The position numbers were made by a program, and so were the translations under genes. 64,000 bases of DNA from Microbulbifer agarilyticus (GTDB taxonomy: Bacteria > Pseudomonadota > Gammaproteobacteria > Pseudomonadales > Cellvibrionaceae): NCBI RefSeq assembly GCF_019800665.1, contig NZ_JAHVKO010000003.1:62001-126000 (forward strand), read 5' to 3'. Of this stretch, positions 36,175-46,900 are shown piece after piece; positions within the stretch are counted from its first letter, which is position 1; the number at the start of each line of letters is the position of its first letter. Under the pieces are notes generated by a model. The model was not told the origin of the DNA. It saw only the letters and a list, made by a program, of their open reading frames with translations, and ran no database searches.

Positions 36175-38793
36175 GTGAATGACAAGACCCGCATAGTAAA
36201 AAGGGCGGCAGAGAATTTTTCCGCTTGTGGTGATTCTGATGTGACTGTATTCGTTGGCAATGACAATACCGGTGCCAATGATCATCCCCAAGTGAACCAT
36301 AATCCCGGCCTTGAGAGGGCTATCCCGGGACAATCTTCCAGTGTGCAAGCCAGCTCATCGTCGTTGGTTGAAAGTGCTGGCTCCAAAAGTTTTGATGCCA
36401 CTCGTGTCGTAGATGGATTGGCCATTAGTGATGGTTTACCCCGTCCACATGAAGCGGTCCATTTCGAGCCCTCTAGTTCCCGCGAAGGCGCAGTCACCAA
36501 GACAGTAATCAAAGGCCGGTTTGAGCTTGATAAGTTGCTCGGAGTCGGTGGTATGGGCGCGGTCTACAAAGCGCTTGATCGCCGCAAACTTGAGGCGAGC
36601 GACAGCGACCCGTATGTGGCGATCAAGCTGCTGAACGAAGACTTTCAGCAGCACCCTGATGCATTTATTTCCTTGCAGCGTGAAGCGCGAAAGTCTCAAA
36701 CCTTGGCACACCCGAATATTGTTACGGTGTATGACTTCGACAGGGAAGGTGACCGTGTATTCATGACAATGGAGTTCCTTGAAGGGGCTCCTCTCGATCA
36801 GCTCTTGCGTAAAAGCGCTGGAGTCGGTGTGGGTAAACAAAAGGCAGCATTGCTACTTAAGGATGTATCTAACGCCTTGATTTACGCACACTCTCATCGA
36901 ATTGTGCATTCGGACTTTAAGCCTGGAAATATCTTTGTCACGGAGAAGAAGGGTGCAAAGGTTATTGATTTTGGCATTGCGCGTGCTGTTTCAGAAGGTG
37001 GTGTTGCGAGTAAGGCGGGAGAAAAAACCGTATTTGACGCGGGAACCCTGGGCGCGCTGACTCCGGCGTATGCAAGTCTGGAGATGCTCAAGGGTGGCGA
37101 GCCGCAGCCGAGTGATGATGTTTTCGCGCTCGGTTGTGTGGCTTATGAACTTTTTAGTGGGCGCCATCCATACGATAAGGTTCCCGCCGATAAAGCTTTT
37201 GAGAAGAAGCTCAAACCGAAGCGCATTAAAACACTTAGTCGGCGTCAATGGCGGGCTTTGGATTCGGCGCTTGCACTGCGTCGGCAGGAGCGTACGGAAT
37301 CGGTTGAGCGTTTTGTCCAAGGTTTCTTTGGGAAAACCGGTTGGAAGTGGGCTTTTGGTAGTTTGTTTGCAGCAACTCTAATTGCTGGTGGTATGGGATA
37401 TACACATCTCGAACAAGAAAATGCGGAAGAGCAGCGGCGTGTAAAGGCAGAGCTGGAAGAGAAGCTTCAAAACGAATTAGTTCAGCGCCGCATCGCTGAT
37501 AAAAAAGAAACCATCGGTCGCCTTTTAGAGCTCAGTGTTCTAAATCAGGCCTGGGAGCGGGATCTACGCATAGAGCTTCAGGAATATTCCGCACTTAATC
37601 CTACCGATGCAGCTTTTGCAGAATCGACTAAGCGTAGTGTCTCGGGCCTGTTTATCGCTGCGGCCACTGGTCAGCTTAACCTGGGTAATCTCGAGCCCGC
37701 TGAGCGGATGCTGTCACGTGCTGTGCAGTGGAATGAGGGGGTTCCGGGCGCTGAAGAAATTCGCAGTCAGCTTGAGACGGAGAGGGAAGCCCTGCTGGTG
37801 AGATTGGAGCAGGAGCGGATAGCGGCTGAGCGCGAAGCTGAGCGGATGAGGCGCGAGGTGGCTCGTGCAGAGCAGTTGAGAGTTGCGCAAGAAAAGCAGA
37901 AAAAAATCAATCTTGTGATTGATGATCTTGAGTCAATGTTGAAGTGTGATTTCAACATTAGCGTAGACCGGATCGGCTACGCGCTCAGTGCTCTGCAGCA
38001 AGTTGATGCGACGAAAGCAAAATTACTGCGCCCAGTCATTGGTGAAGAGCTAGCGGGCTGTTTTGGTAAGCTGGCATTGCGTAATCCCACGAATACACAA
38101 CCCCTACTGGATAGCGCTAGAAACCTACTCCCGCAAGATGCATTGCTGGTTAATCTTGATATTGACTACTGTGCCCATCTAGCCCCTGGCAGCGGTGGCC
38201 GCGGAGATCGGTATTCCTGTTCAGATCCACTTATGTCGGGTGGCCTAGGACCCGAGATGGTCGTTGTGAATGGGGGGGCGGGCCGTCCGCTTGCGGTCGG
38301 TAAATATGAAGTCAGTACTGGTGAAGTCTCGCAATTTTGTCGTGTGACTGGCGATTGCTCTTCTACCGAAGAAGAGAATGTCTCCTTACCCGCTCGGAAT
38401 TTGAGTCTTGCACAGGCCCAAGCCTACATCCATTGGCTGAATGGGGAGACTGGGCGTGAGTACCGTCTTCCCAGTGAGCGTGAGTGGTTTGCGGCGGCGA
38501 GCGCGAACGGACAGCCAGAAGTCGCAGACAGAAACTGCTACTTACGCTATGGCGGAGTTGAGAAAGGGGTGGAACTTGTTGCCGCGCGATCAGGTAGTGC
38601 AAATCCATTCGGCATTGTCAATGCGGTAGGTAATGTTCAGGAATGGGTCTTTGATGTGGACAACAATCTTCTGGCGGCCGGTGGTAGTCGGCAAGATCCA
38701 ATGAGCCGTTGCTTGGCAACGTCGAAGATATTCCATGATGGATCCGCAGATGGATTGACTGGTTTTCGACTCGTACGTGATTTAGTTCGTTAG
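36175..38793 (+). CDS. ppkA: T6SS serine/threonine kinase PpkA fused to a TagR-like sulfatase-modifying-factor domain
   Basis: A transmembrane kinase of about 872 residues. GTG 36175 is chosen because AGGGAG at 36163-36168 abuts the upstream ATG 36169 but is six bases from the GTG. An unstructured N-terminal 105 residues precede the kinase domain: G-loop GVGGMGAVY near residue 123, VAIKLL lysine, HSDFKPGN catalytic loop (HSD in place of HRD) and DFG near residue 265. One membrane helix lies at about residues 392-412. A coiled-coil/Glu-Arg-rich region and then an FGE-sulfatase domain (about 690-870: EMVVVNGG, KYEVSTGEVSQFC, RLPSEREWFAAA, NAVGNVQEWV, GLTGFRLVRD) follow in the periplasm. P. aeruginosa PpkA instead has a vWA domain and works with a separate FGE-domain protein, TagR. 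Confidence 0.9.
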   Translation: MNDKTRIVKRAAENFSACGDSDVTVFVGNDNTGANDHPQVNHNPGLERAIPGQSSSVQASSSSLVESAGSKSFDATRVVDGLAISDGLPRPHEAVHFEPSSSREGAVTKTVIKGRFELDKLLGVGGMGAVYKALDRRKLEASDSDPYVAIKLLNEDFQQHPDAFISLQREARKSQTLAHPNIVTVYDFDREGDRVFMTMEFLEGAPLDQLLRKSAGVGVGKQKAALLLKDVSNALIYAHSHRIVHSDFKPGNIFVTEKKGAKVIDFGIARAVSEGGVASKAGEKTVFDAGTLGALTPAYASLEMLKGGEPQPSDDVFALGCVAYELFSGRHPYDKVPADKAFEKKLKPKRIKTLSRRQWRALDSALALRRQERTESVERFVQGFFGKTGWKWAFGSLFAATLIAGGMGYTHLEQENAEEQRRVKAELEEKLQNELVQRRIADKKETIGRLLELSVLNQAWERDLRIELQEYSALNPTDAAFAESTKRSVSGLFIAAATGQLNLGNLEPAERMLSRAVQWNEGVPGAEEIRSQLETEREALLVRLEQERIAAEREAERMRREVARAEQLRVAQEKQKKINLVIDDLESMLKCDFNISVDRIGYALSALQQVDATKAKLLRPVIGEELAGCFGKLALRNPTNTQPLLDSARNLLPQDALLVNLDIDYCAHLAPGSGGRGDRYSCSDPLMSGGLGPEMVVVNGGAGRPLAVGKYEVSTGEVSQFCRVTGDCSSTEEENVSLPARNLSLAQAQAYIHWLNGETGREYRLPSEREWFAAASANGQPEVADRNCYLRYGGVEKGVELVAARSGSANPFGIVNAVGNVQEWVFDVDNNLLAAGGSRQDPMSRCLATSKIFHDGSADGLTGFRLVRDLVR

Positions 38794-38918
38794 GGTGCGT
38801 GCGTACAGATCAGGTGAATAAGGTCTAGCGCCAGTGACAGACTACTTGGCTCATGGATTGCGACCGCGTGGGATCCCGCGGAAGTAGAGCCAGTATCAAA
38901 TGAAGGTGGAGGGAATCA

Positions 38919-40889
38919 GTGTCTTGTTTGGTTAAGAACTTTTTTTGCATCGTAATTGCGTGTGTGTTGGTCGCGGGATTGCCCGCTGAAGCGCAGCAAT
39001 CCGATTCTGGATTTCGCAGTCGCGTGCAACAGGCCTTTGAACAGGACGTGCCTAACGTCAATGATGAGGATGTGGCTAGGGAGTTTGAGCGGCGGGCACG
39101 CGAAGCACGTGATCCAAACCTGGATGCTGATATCCCCGAGGTGTCTGGGCGCGACCTGGGGCCGCGTATTTCGGTAAAGGCGTTTCGCTTTCATCGTTTG
39201 GAGGAGTATCCGGAATATGGTATCGAGCGTTCGGTAATAGAGGAAAAGGCAGAAGCTCTGCGTGTGAAATACATGCAAGAGGACCAAATGGTGGCCGGTG
39301 GCTTTACCATAGATGAACTAAAAGAACTCGCGCTGTTACTCGAGGGGATCGGGGCTCGGTTTGAACCACAAAACCTCGGGCCACGCGAACTACGCCGTCT
39401 GGTCAGTGTTGTCGAGCGACAGAACGCAGAGCGCGGTCTCACGTACGGTGACTTGGAAGATATTGCCGCTGAGCTCACGCGATTCTATCGCCAACAGGGG
39501 CTGTTTCTCGCGCAGGTACAGATTCCTGCACAGGAGGTTAAGGATGGCGTGGTGGTGTTCAGTATCCAGGAGGGCGTGCTGGGCCAGGTTTCCGTGCACG
39601 ATAACCGGCGCTATGGCAGCGAGCAACTTGCTGCAGCGTTTTCTAGTCAGAAAGGTGCGCTGGTAAATCACAAAAATGTCGAGGAATCCCTTTATCTATT
39701 GAATGACCTTCCCGCGCTTAATGTAACCGGCTATTTTACTGCGGGAGACAACCCCGGAGAAACCCGCCTGAACCTGAAAGTGCGGGATGAGAGCGGTTGG
39801 CGCCTTGTAACACGCATGGATAACCATGGCTCTACATTTACTGGTGACAACCGGATATTCACTTCTGTCGACGTATTCAATCCCATCGGTATCGGGGATG
39901 AACTTACCGTAGGTTATCTCCGCTCAGTGGGCAGTGGTAGTTTCGACTCGGAGTTCGGCTCTAACCTGGGGCAGTTCAAGTACAGTTTGCCGTTGTTTGG
40001 CCCGCGTACGCGACTGGAAGTCTCCGCAGATTACAATGAGTTTGTTCTCCATGATGCGGAAGATCCAAATAACTTTATCAATTTGTTGGACATTAATGGT
40101 GTCAATGAAAGTTATGCCTTAACCGTAGACCACAAATTCCGTCGCTCGCGCGATTTTAATCTCAGCGGATCTATAGCCGCTACAGAAAAGAAATCGGATA
40201 TCAGTGCCGTTATTGCGTTACCGGATGAGGGTGAACATGTAATTGGTGCCGAGGCAGGATTTTACATGGATACACTGTCCGGTGGACGTGTGCCCATGCT
40301 GAATGTAATCAATGCGAAAGCGCAGTTCGGAGAGTTTCAGACCCTTGTTGATCCCGCCCGCGGCAATGATTTTGTTAAGTTTGCAGCTGAAACAAGCTCA
40401 TTGCTGTTTTTACCCACACCATTTACCGATGTTCAATCCCGCCTAATTTTTAAAAGCCGCTGGCAGTATAGTGAGACAGCGTTGCCGGCCTTCGAGCAAT
40501 TTTCCCTGGGTGGCGCTAACGGCGTCCGGGCTTTCGATGTGCGTGATTTTTCTGCGGACCAAGCCGGTCTCTTGACGATGGAGTGGTATCCAGGATTTCC
40601 CAACGCGATCAATCCCATTGTTTTCGGGAATCGGCTGAGCGATATGTTGCAGGTTGCGCTGATTGCTGATGGCGGCTACGGCGTGGTCGAGAATTATGAA
40701 CCATTCGTAAAAAACGACTGGGCAGGCTTATCCGGTGCCGGTGTGTTGGTCAAATTCAGTTGGAATGAAAATTGGGCGAGTCAATTCTCGCTTGCCTGGC
40801 CGACCATGTCGAGGTCGTCCATTGACGGTACTGGCGATGATGCCGATGGGCCAAGACTCTACGCCGACTTCTCATACTTTCTTCAGTGA
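38919..40889 (+). CDS. TpsB-family outer-membrane transporter of a two-partner secretion system
   Basis: A 656-residue protein starting at GTG 38919 with a GGTGGAGGGA ribosome site. A signal peptide ends at about residue 25 (LPAEA). The periplasmic part holds POTRA-type domains, with FYRQQGLFLAQVQIPAQEVKDGVVVFSIQEG as the clearest one. The first POTRA seems to contain an insertion of about 70 residues (PEYGIERSVIEEKAEALRVKY onward). The 16-strand ShlB/FhaC barrel follows, with GGANGVRAFDVRDF as the L6-loop signature and ending in DFSYFLQ. It lies 48 bases before the giant TpsA gene, which it should export. Confidence 0.9.
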   Translation: MSCLVKNFFCIVIACVLVAGLPAEAQQSDSGFRSRVQQAFEQDVPNVNDEDVAREFERRAREARDPNLDADIPEVSGRDLGPRISVKAFRFHRLEEYPEYGIERSVIEEKAEALRVKYMQEDQMVAGGFTIDELKELALLLEGIGARFEPQNLGPRELRRLVSVVERQNAERGLTYGDLEDIAAELTRFYRQQGLFLAQVQIPAQEVKDGVVVFSIQEGVLGQVSVHDNRRYGSEQLAAAFSSQKGALVNHKNVEESLYLLNDLPALNVTGYFTAGDNPGETRLNLKVRDESGWRLVTRMDNHGSTFTGDNRIFTSVDVFNPIGIGDELTVGYLRSVGSGSFDSEFGSNLGQFKYSLPLFGPRTRLEVSADYNEFVLHDAEDPNNFINLLDINGVNESYALTVDHKFRRSRDFNLSGSIAATEKKSDISAVIALPDEGEHVIGAEAGFYMDTLSGGRVPMLNVINAKAQFGEFQTLVDPARGNDFVKFAAETSSLLFLPTPFTDVQSRLIFKSRWQYSETALPAFEQFSLGGANGVRAFDVRDFSADQAGLLTMEWYPGFPNAINPIVFGNRLSDMLQVALIADGGYGVVENYEPFVKNDWAGLSGAGVLVKFSWNENWASQFSLAWPTMSRSSIDGTGDDADGPRLYADFSYFLQ

Positions 40890-40937
40890 ACAATCGATAG
40901 CTGCTATCCGTCGAGTACGGAGGCTTTCCGCACCATA

Positions 40938-43900
40938 GTGAATGACATTATGAATACCAAGAAGAATATTCTTTCCAATGCCATAAAAATCGTCTGCCTG
41001 GGATTGTATGCTGGTCAGGGCGCTTTTGCCGCTTCAGGTACGGCGGATGTTATTGCTCATACGGAATCGGTGACGGTCGAAGATAACGTCGATCCATATG
41101 ACACGAAGGTCACTATTTCAACTAGGTACGGCGAAATTGACTGGGATAATTTTGATATTGGTAATGGGGAGAGTATCCATTTCGATTTTTCACAAGTGGG
41201 TGACGGCGAGTTCAGTAGTTCTCATCTAGTTATCAATCGTGTTCTGAATGTAGAAAGCTCGATTCTCGGGACAATGTCTTCTGATGGACACGTGGTGCTT
41301 ATAAATCCGCGCGGCGTGATGTTCTCTGAATCATCCACTGTAAATGTAGCGGCGTTAACGGTCTCTGGTCTCGCCAGTACCGTGAGTTATGTTGATGGCG
41401 ATGGTGTTCTACAACAGTCCAGCGATGTTGATTATGGAACTGTGTTGGAGAATGGCTCCGTATCGAACCTGGGTAACATAACGGCTCAATCAGGGGGCGT
41501 AACGCTAATCGGAAATAGCGTGCACAATCTGAAAGATACGATAGGCGATACGGAATATACCGGATCGATAACCGCCACAAGGGGGACGATCAATATGATC
41601 GGAGCCGGCCAGGCGAGTATTTCTATCGGTCAGGACGGCTTGGTTTCTGTGGCGGTTGAATCTCAGGCGCTCGAGTCAGAGTTGGGGCTTGATGCTGCTG
41701 TTCTCAATGACGGAATTCTTCAAGGCGCAAATGTAATCATAGAGGCAAGAGTTGCCGATGATCTGTTCACCCATGCAGTCAATAATACCGGTACTATTAC
41801 CGCCAGTGGTATTGATGTGGCGGGTGGCACTATCAAGCTTTCCGCGTCATCAGCCAGTGATGGCGTAAGCGGCAGTATTCTCAATGACGGTCGTCTCGAG
41901 TCGGCGACAGGCGCTGTATCGTCGGATCATATCAGTATTTCCGGTGATACTGTTACGCTCGGGGCGTCCAGTGAGCTGGTTGCCGACGCGACGCTGAACG
42001 AAGATGGCGGTAGGGTATTTGTTTCGGCAACCAATGCTTTGAACCTGGGCGGGAGTATTAGTGCTATAGGCAATGGGACCGGTTTTTCCGGCGGTTCTGT
42101 TAGCACGCGAGTGGACGGGCAGCTTGGTATCGCGGACGGAGATATTGCAGTTGCCACCGCTGGACAGGAGACTACTGGTGGTGGCTGGAGAATTGGCGCC
42201 TCCGCTATCACAGTAGAAAATAATTCGGCAGATAACATAGATGGCGCTGTTGTTGAGGCTGCTCTAGGTAGTAACGCAGAGCTCATCCTGGATGCGGAGA
42301 ACGGCAGTGTTGTTATCGATGATGATGTTGTCTGGACCACAAATTCTGAATTGATACTTGAGGCCAGCCAGTCAGTATCGGTTGCTCAAAAGAGCAACGG
42401 ACAATCCAACCATGTTATTGGTGGTGATGCGGCAGGTATTCTGAGCGTGTCGGCAGTCGACGGTTTTACTAATGCCGGCAGCGTTGATGTGACAGAATTC
42501 GAACTTTCGCTCGGTGTTACGAGTGATACGGGAGGAGTAGCACCGCAGGATCTGGTGACTGCCGATCTGGGTGAGATCAGCTCTGACAATACGATAATGG
42601 TTGAAGTGGTTAATGGCACTTATGGCATTGATGTTACCCAGATTCAGGGAGTAGCGCTTTTCGAAATCGATGACCAGATTCCCGCCGATGATCCGGTAAC
42701 CTTCATCGGCTCGGATGGTGCTGTCGTTAATGCGGTTGAAAGCGTCAGCATTCAGGGGGCGAGTAGAATTGTCGCGACGGATTTTTCGCTCCATGGTTCT
42801 GACGGTGACGACTCGTTTGCCTTGACCGGCGATGGCGTGGTTTACGAAAACGTCACTTTCGATGGTGTAACCGCTGTCGATGCCCTTGGTGGTACGGATG
42901 CCATGGTCGGCAGTGGTAGTGACTGGGCCATCCAAGATGCCAGTACCCTGACAAGCGAAGGCATCAGTTTTACCGGATTAACGTCGCTGGACGCGAACGG
43001 TGCTGATTTACTCGGAACGACAGGTAATGAAAGCTTTATCCTGAATGTCGATGGCAGTGTCGACTTTGCTGGAACCACGATTAGCGCGCTCACGCGCGTG
43101 GATGGTAATGGTGGTACAGATAGCCTGACCGCGACTGCCTATGTAGATGGCCTTGCCTTATCCGACACGGCCGGCGAGTTGACCGCAGGCACCCTGACTT
43201 TCGTTGACATTACCAATGCCGCAGTCGCAACACTGACAGGCACCAGCGGTGTTGAGCAGTTTACACTGGATAATTCGGGCAACCTGACTCTGGATAGTGC
43301 TAGTTTCGTCTTCACCGATGTCACCAGCCTGGTCGGTGGCGGCGGTGCGGATACCTTTGCCAGTACCGCGAGTGCCAGCTGGGCGCTTACTGACAGCGCC
43401 AGCATCGTGAATCACGGCGCTATGGCCGTTCAGGATATTAATATTCTGTCTGGCGGCAACGGTACCCTCACCGGCCACAGTGACGGTCATAGTTTTACCA
43501 TTACCGGCGACAATGCACTGGATGTTGGCAGCCTGCAATTCTCCGGTATCAGTAGTGTCAACGCGGATACCGTAGCAGCGGACTCCATCGCTGCGATTAC
43601 CGCAGTGACACTCGGCGACAGTGATGGTGCACTCTCTACAAATGAAATTGCCTTTACCGGCATCGACAGCGCGAGTGCCACCACATTGAATGGCGCAGAC
43701 TCCGGGAACACTTACGCGCTTGCCGGAAGTGGTGCGCTCGATGTGGCCGGTATCAGCTTTACCGGACTGGCTGCGGTCAATGCCGGCAGCGGCGGTGATA
43801 TCGTCAACTCTCGCGCAAACCAAGATTATGTGTTGAACGCTGGCGGCAGTATTCAACATGAAGATATTGCATTCAGCGGTGTCGAGTCGTTTGCAGGCAC

Positions 43901-46900
43901 CAATGCAGACCTGAATGCAAGTAACCTGGGTGGAGACCTGCAGCTTACCGGTAACGCCGGCGAGGTCAGCACGGGTAGTGCCACCTTTAGTGGCTTGGAT
44001 TCCGCCACGGCGAGCAGTCTGCTCGGGGATGTCGATGGCAACACGGTAGCGGTGATCGACAGCGATACCGTCGATGTTCTCTCCATGTCGATCAACGGCG
44101 TTGCCGATGTCACGGTCACCAACGGCGGTACTGTCAATGGCGCCGATGGGCTCGCCTGGCTGTTGGTCGATAACGATACGGCCACGAATAACGGGATTGC
44201 CTTCCACGGATTCACCAACCTGGTTGCCGAAAATGCCGGCCTTACCGGGACCACGGGTGACGACACCTTTGTTCTGACCGGTGATGCCGACAATCTTTCC
44301 GTTGGCTACAGCGCAATGACGTTCACCGGGCTCAATGCCGTGGATGGAAACGGAGCCACCACTGTCGACCTGGTTAATGCTACTGGCTTCGCGGATGGCC
44401 TCGCACTATCCGGAATGGACGGTGAAGTTGTTGCGGGTAGCGTTACTTTTTCCAATATTGATCAGGCAAGCACTGCTGTATTGGCCGGTAGTAATTCTGG
44501 CAATACCTATGTGTTAGCTGGCGCTGGTGCACTCGAAGTCGCGGGGATCGATGTCACTGGGCTGACCACGGTGAATACCGGTAGCGGTAGTGATGTAGTT
44601 GAGTCTCGTGCGGGCCAAGATTATGTCGTGAATGCTGGCGGCAGTATCCAGCATGAAGATATCGCATTTAGCGGCGTCGAGTCGTTTGTTGGAACCAATG
44701 CAGACCTGGATGCAAGTAACCTGAGTGGCGATCTGCAGCTTACCGGTAACGCCGGCGAGGCCCGTACGGGTACTGCCACCTTTAGTGGCTTGGATTCCGC
44801 CACGGCGACTAGTTTGCGCGGGGACCTTGGTAACAATGAGGTGTCTGTGATCAACAGTACTACCGTCAATGTTCTCTCCATGTCAATTGACGGCGTTGCC
44901 GATGTCACGGCCACGAGCGGTGGTACTGTCAATGGCGCCGATGGGCTCGCATGGCTTTTGGTAGACTCCGATTCGGCCAGCAACAACGGAATTGAATTCC
45001 ACGGATTTACCGATCTTGTTGCTGTAAATGCGGGGCTTGTTGGTACCACGGGCGACGATACGTTTAGCCTGAGTGGCGATGCGGACAATATCGCCGTTGG
45101 CTCAAATTCAATGGTATTTACCGGCGTGACATCAGTGGACGGTAATGGGGCGCTCAACGGTGATCAACTGGACGCCAGTAGTTTTTCCGATGCGCTCACG
45201 CTTACCGGTATTGCCAATACCATACAGGCTGGAAACGGTTTCATCTTCAGCAATATCAATTCAGCTACCGCTGGTAGCCTGATCGGCAGCGGTAGTGACT
45301 GGGCCATCCAAGATGCCAGTACCCTGGCAAGCGATGGCATCAGTTTTACCGGATTAACGTCGCTGGACGCGAACGGTGCGGATCTGCTGGGAACGACGGG
45401 TAATGAAAGCTTTACCCTGAATGTCGATGACAGTGTCGACTTTGCCGGAACCACGATTAGCGCGCTCACGCGCGTGGATGGTAATGGTGGTACAGATAGC
45501 CTGACCGCGACTGCCTATGTAGATGGCCTTGCCTTATCCGACACGGCCGGCGAGTTGACTGCAGGCACCCTGACTTTCGTTGACATTACCAATGCCGCAG
45601 TCGCAACACTGACAGGCACCAGCGGTGTTGAGCAGTTTGCACTGGATAATTCGGGCAACCTGACTCTGGATAGTGCTAGCTTCGTCTTCACCGATGTCAC
45701 CAGCCTGGTCGGTGGCGGCGGTGCGGATACCTTTGCCAGTACCGCGAGTGCCAGCTGGGCGCTTACTGACAGCGCCAGCATCGTGAATCACGGCGCTATG
45801 GCCGTTCAGGATATTAATATTCTGTCTGGCGGCAACGGTACCCTCACCGGCCACAGTGACGGTCATAGTTTTACCATTACCGGCGACAATGCACTGGATG
45901 TTGGCAGCCTGCAATTCTCCGGTATCAGTAGTGTCAACGCGGATACCGTAGCAGCGGACTCCATCGCTGCGATTACCGCAGTGACACTCGGCGACAGTGA
46001 TGGTGCACTCTCTACAAATGAAATTGCCTTTACCGGCATCGACAGCGCGAGTGCCACCACATTAAATGGCGCAGACTCCGGGAACACTTACGCGCTTGCC
46101 GGAAGTGGTGCGCTCGATGTGGCCGGTATCAGCTTTACCGGACTGACTGCGGTCAATGCCGGCAGCGGCGGTGATATCGTCAACTCTCGCGCAAACCAAG
46201 ATTATGTGTTGAACGCTGGCGGCAGTATTCAACATGAAGATATTGCATTCAGCGGTGTCGAGTCGTTTGCAGGCACCAATGCAGACCTGAATGCAAGTAA
46301 CCTGGGTGGAGACCTGCAGCTTACCGGTAACGCCGGCGAGGTCAGCACGGGTAGTGCCACCTTTAGTGGCTTGGATTCCGCCACGGCGAGCAGTCTGCTC
46401 GGGGATGTCGATGGCAACACGGTAGCGGTGATCGACAGCGATACCGTCGATGTTCTCTCCATGTCGATCAACGGCGTTGCCGATGTCACGGTCACCAACG
46501 GCGGTACTGTCAATGGCGCCGATGGGCTCGCCTGGCTGTTGGTCGATAACGATACGGCCACGAATAACGGGATTGCCTTCCACGGATTCACCAACCTGGT
46601 TGCCGAAAATGCCGGCCTTACCGGGACCACGGGTGACGACACCTTTGTTCTGACCGGTGATGCCGACAATCTTTCCGTTGGCTACAGCGCAATGACGTTT
46701 ACCGGGCTCGATGCGGTGGATGGCAATGGAGCGACTAGTGGCGAGCATCTAGATGCCAGTGGCTTTGGCGACGCACTTTTGCTTACCGGTACCGATAATA
46801 CGCTGCAGGTCGCAACAGGTTTCACCTTTAGCGATATCGCTACCGTTTCTGTTACCGAGCTTATTGGTCATGGAGGTAACGATACGTTTACGGTAACCGG

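Noticed and set aside
42908-46704. CRISPR array or tandem mobile elements, considered because of strong repeats
   Set aside because: The repeats are long, in frame and coding; there are no short equal spacers, no cas genes and no transposase in them.
43158-46748. Long minus-strand frames (up to 349 codons) inside TpsA, appearing twice
   Set aside because: They recur only because the TpsA DNA is duplicated; the plus-strand protein continues unbroken with a signal peptide and TPS domain.
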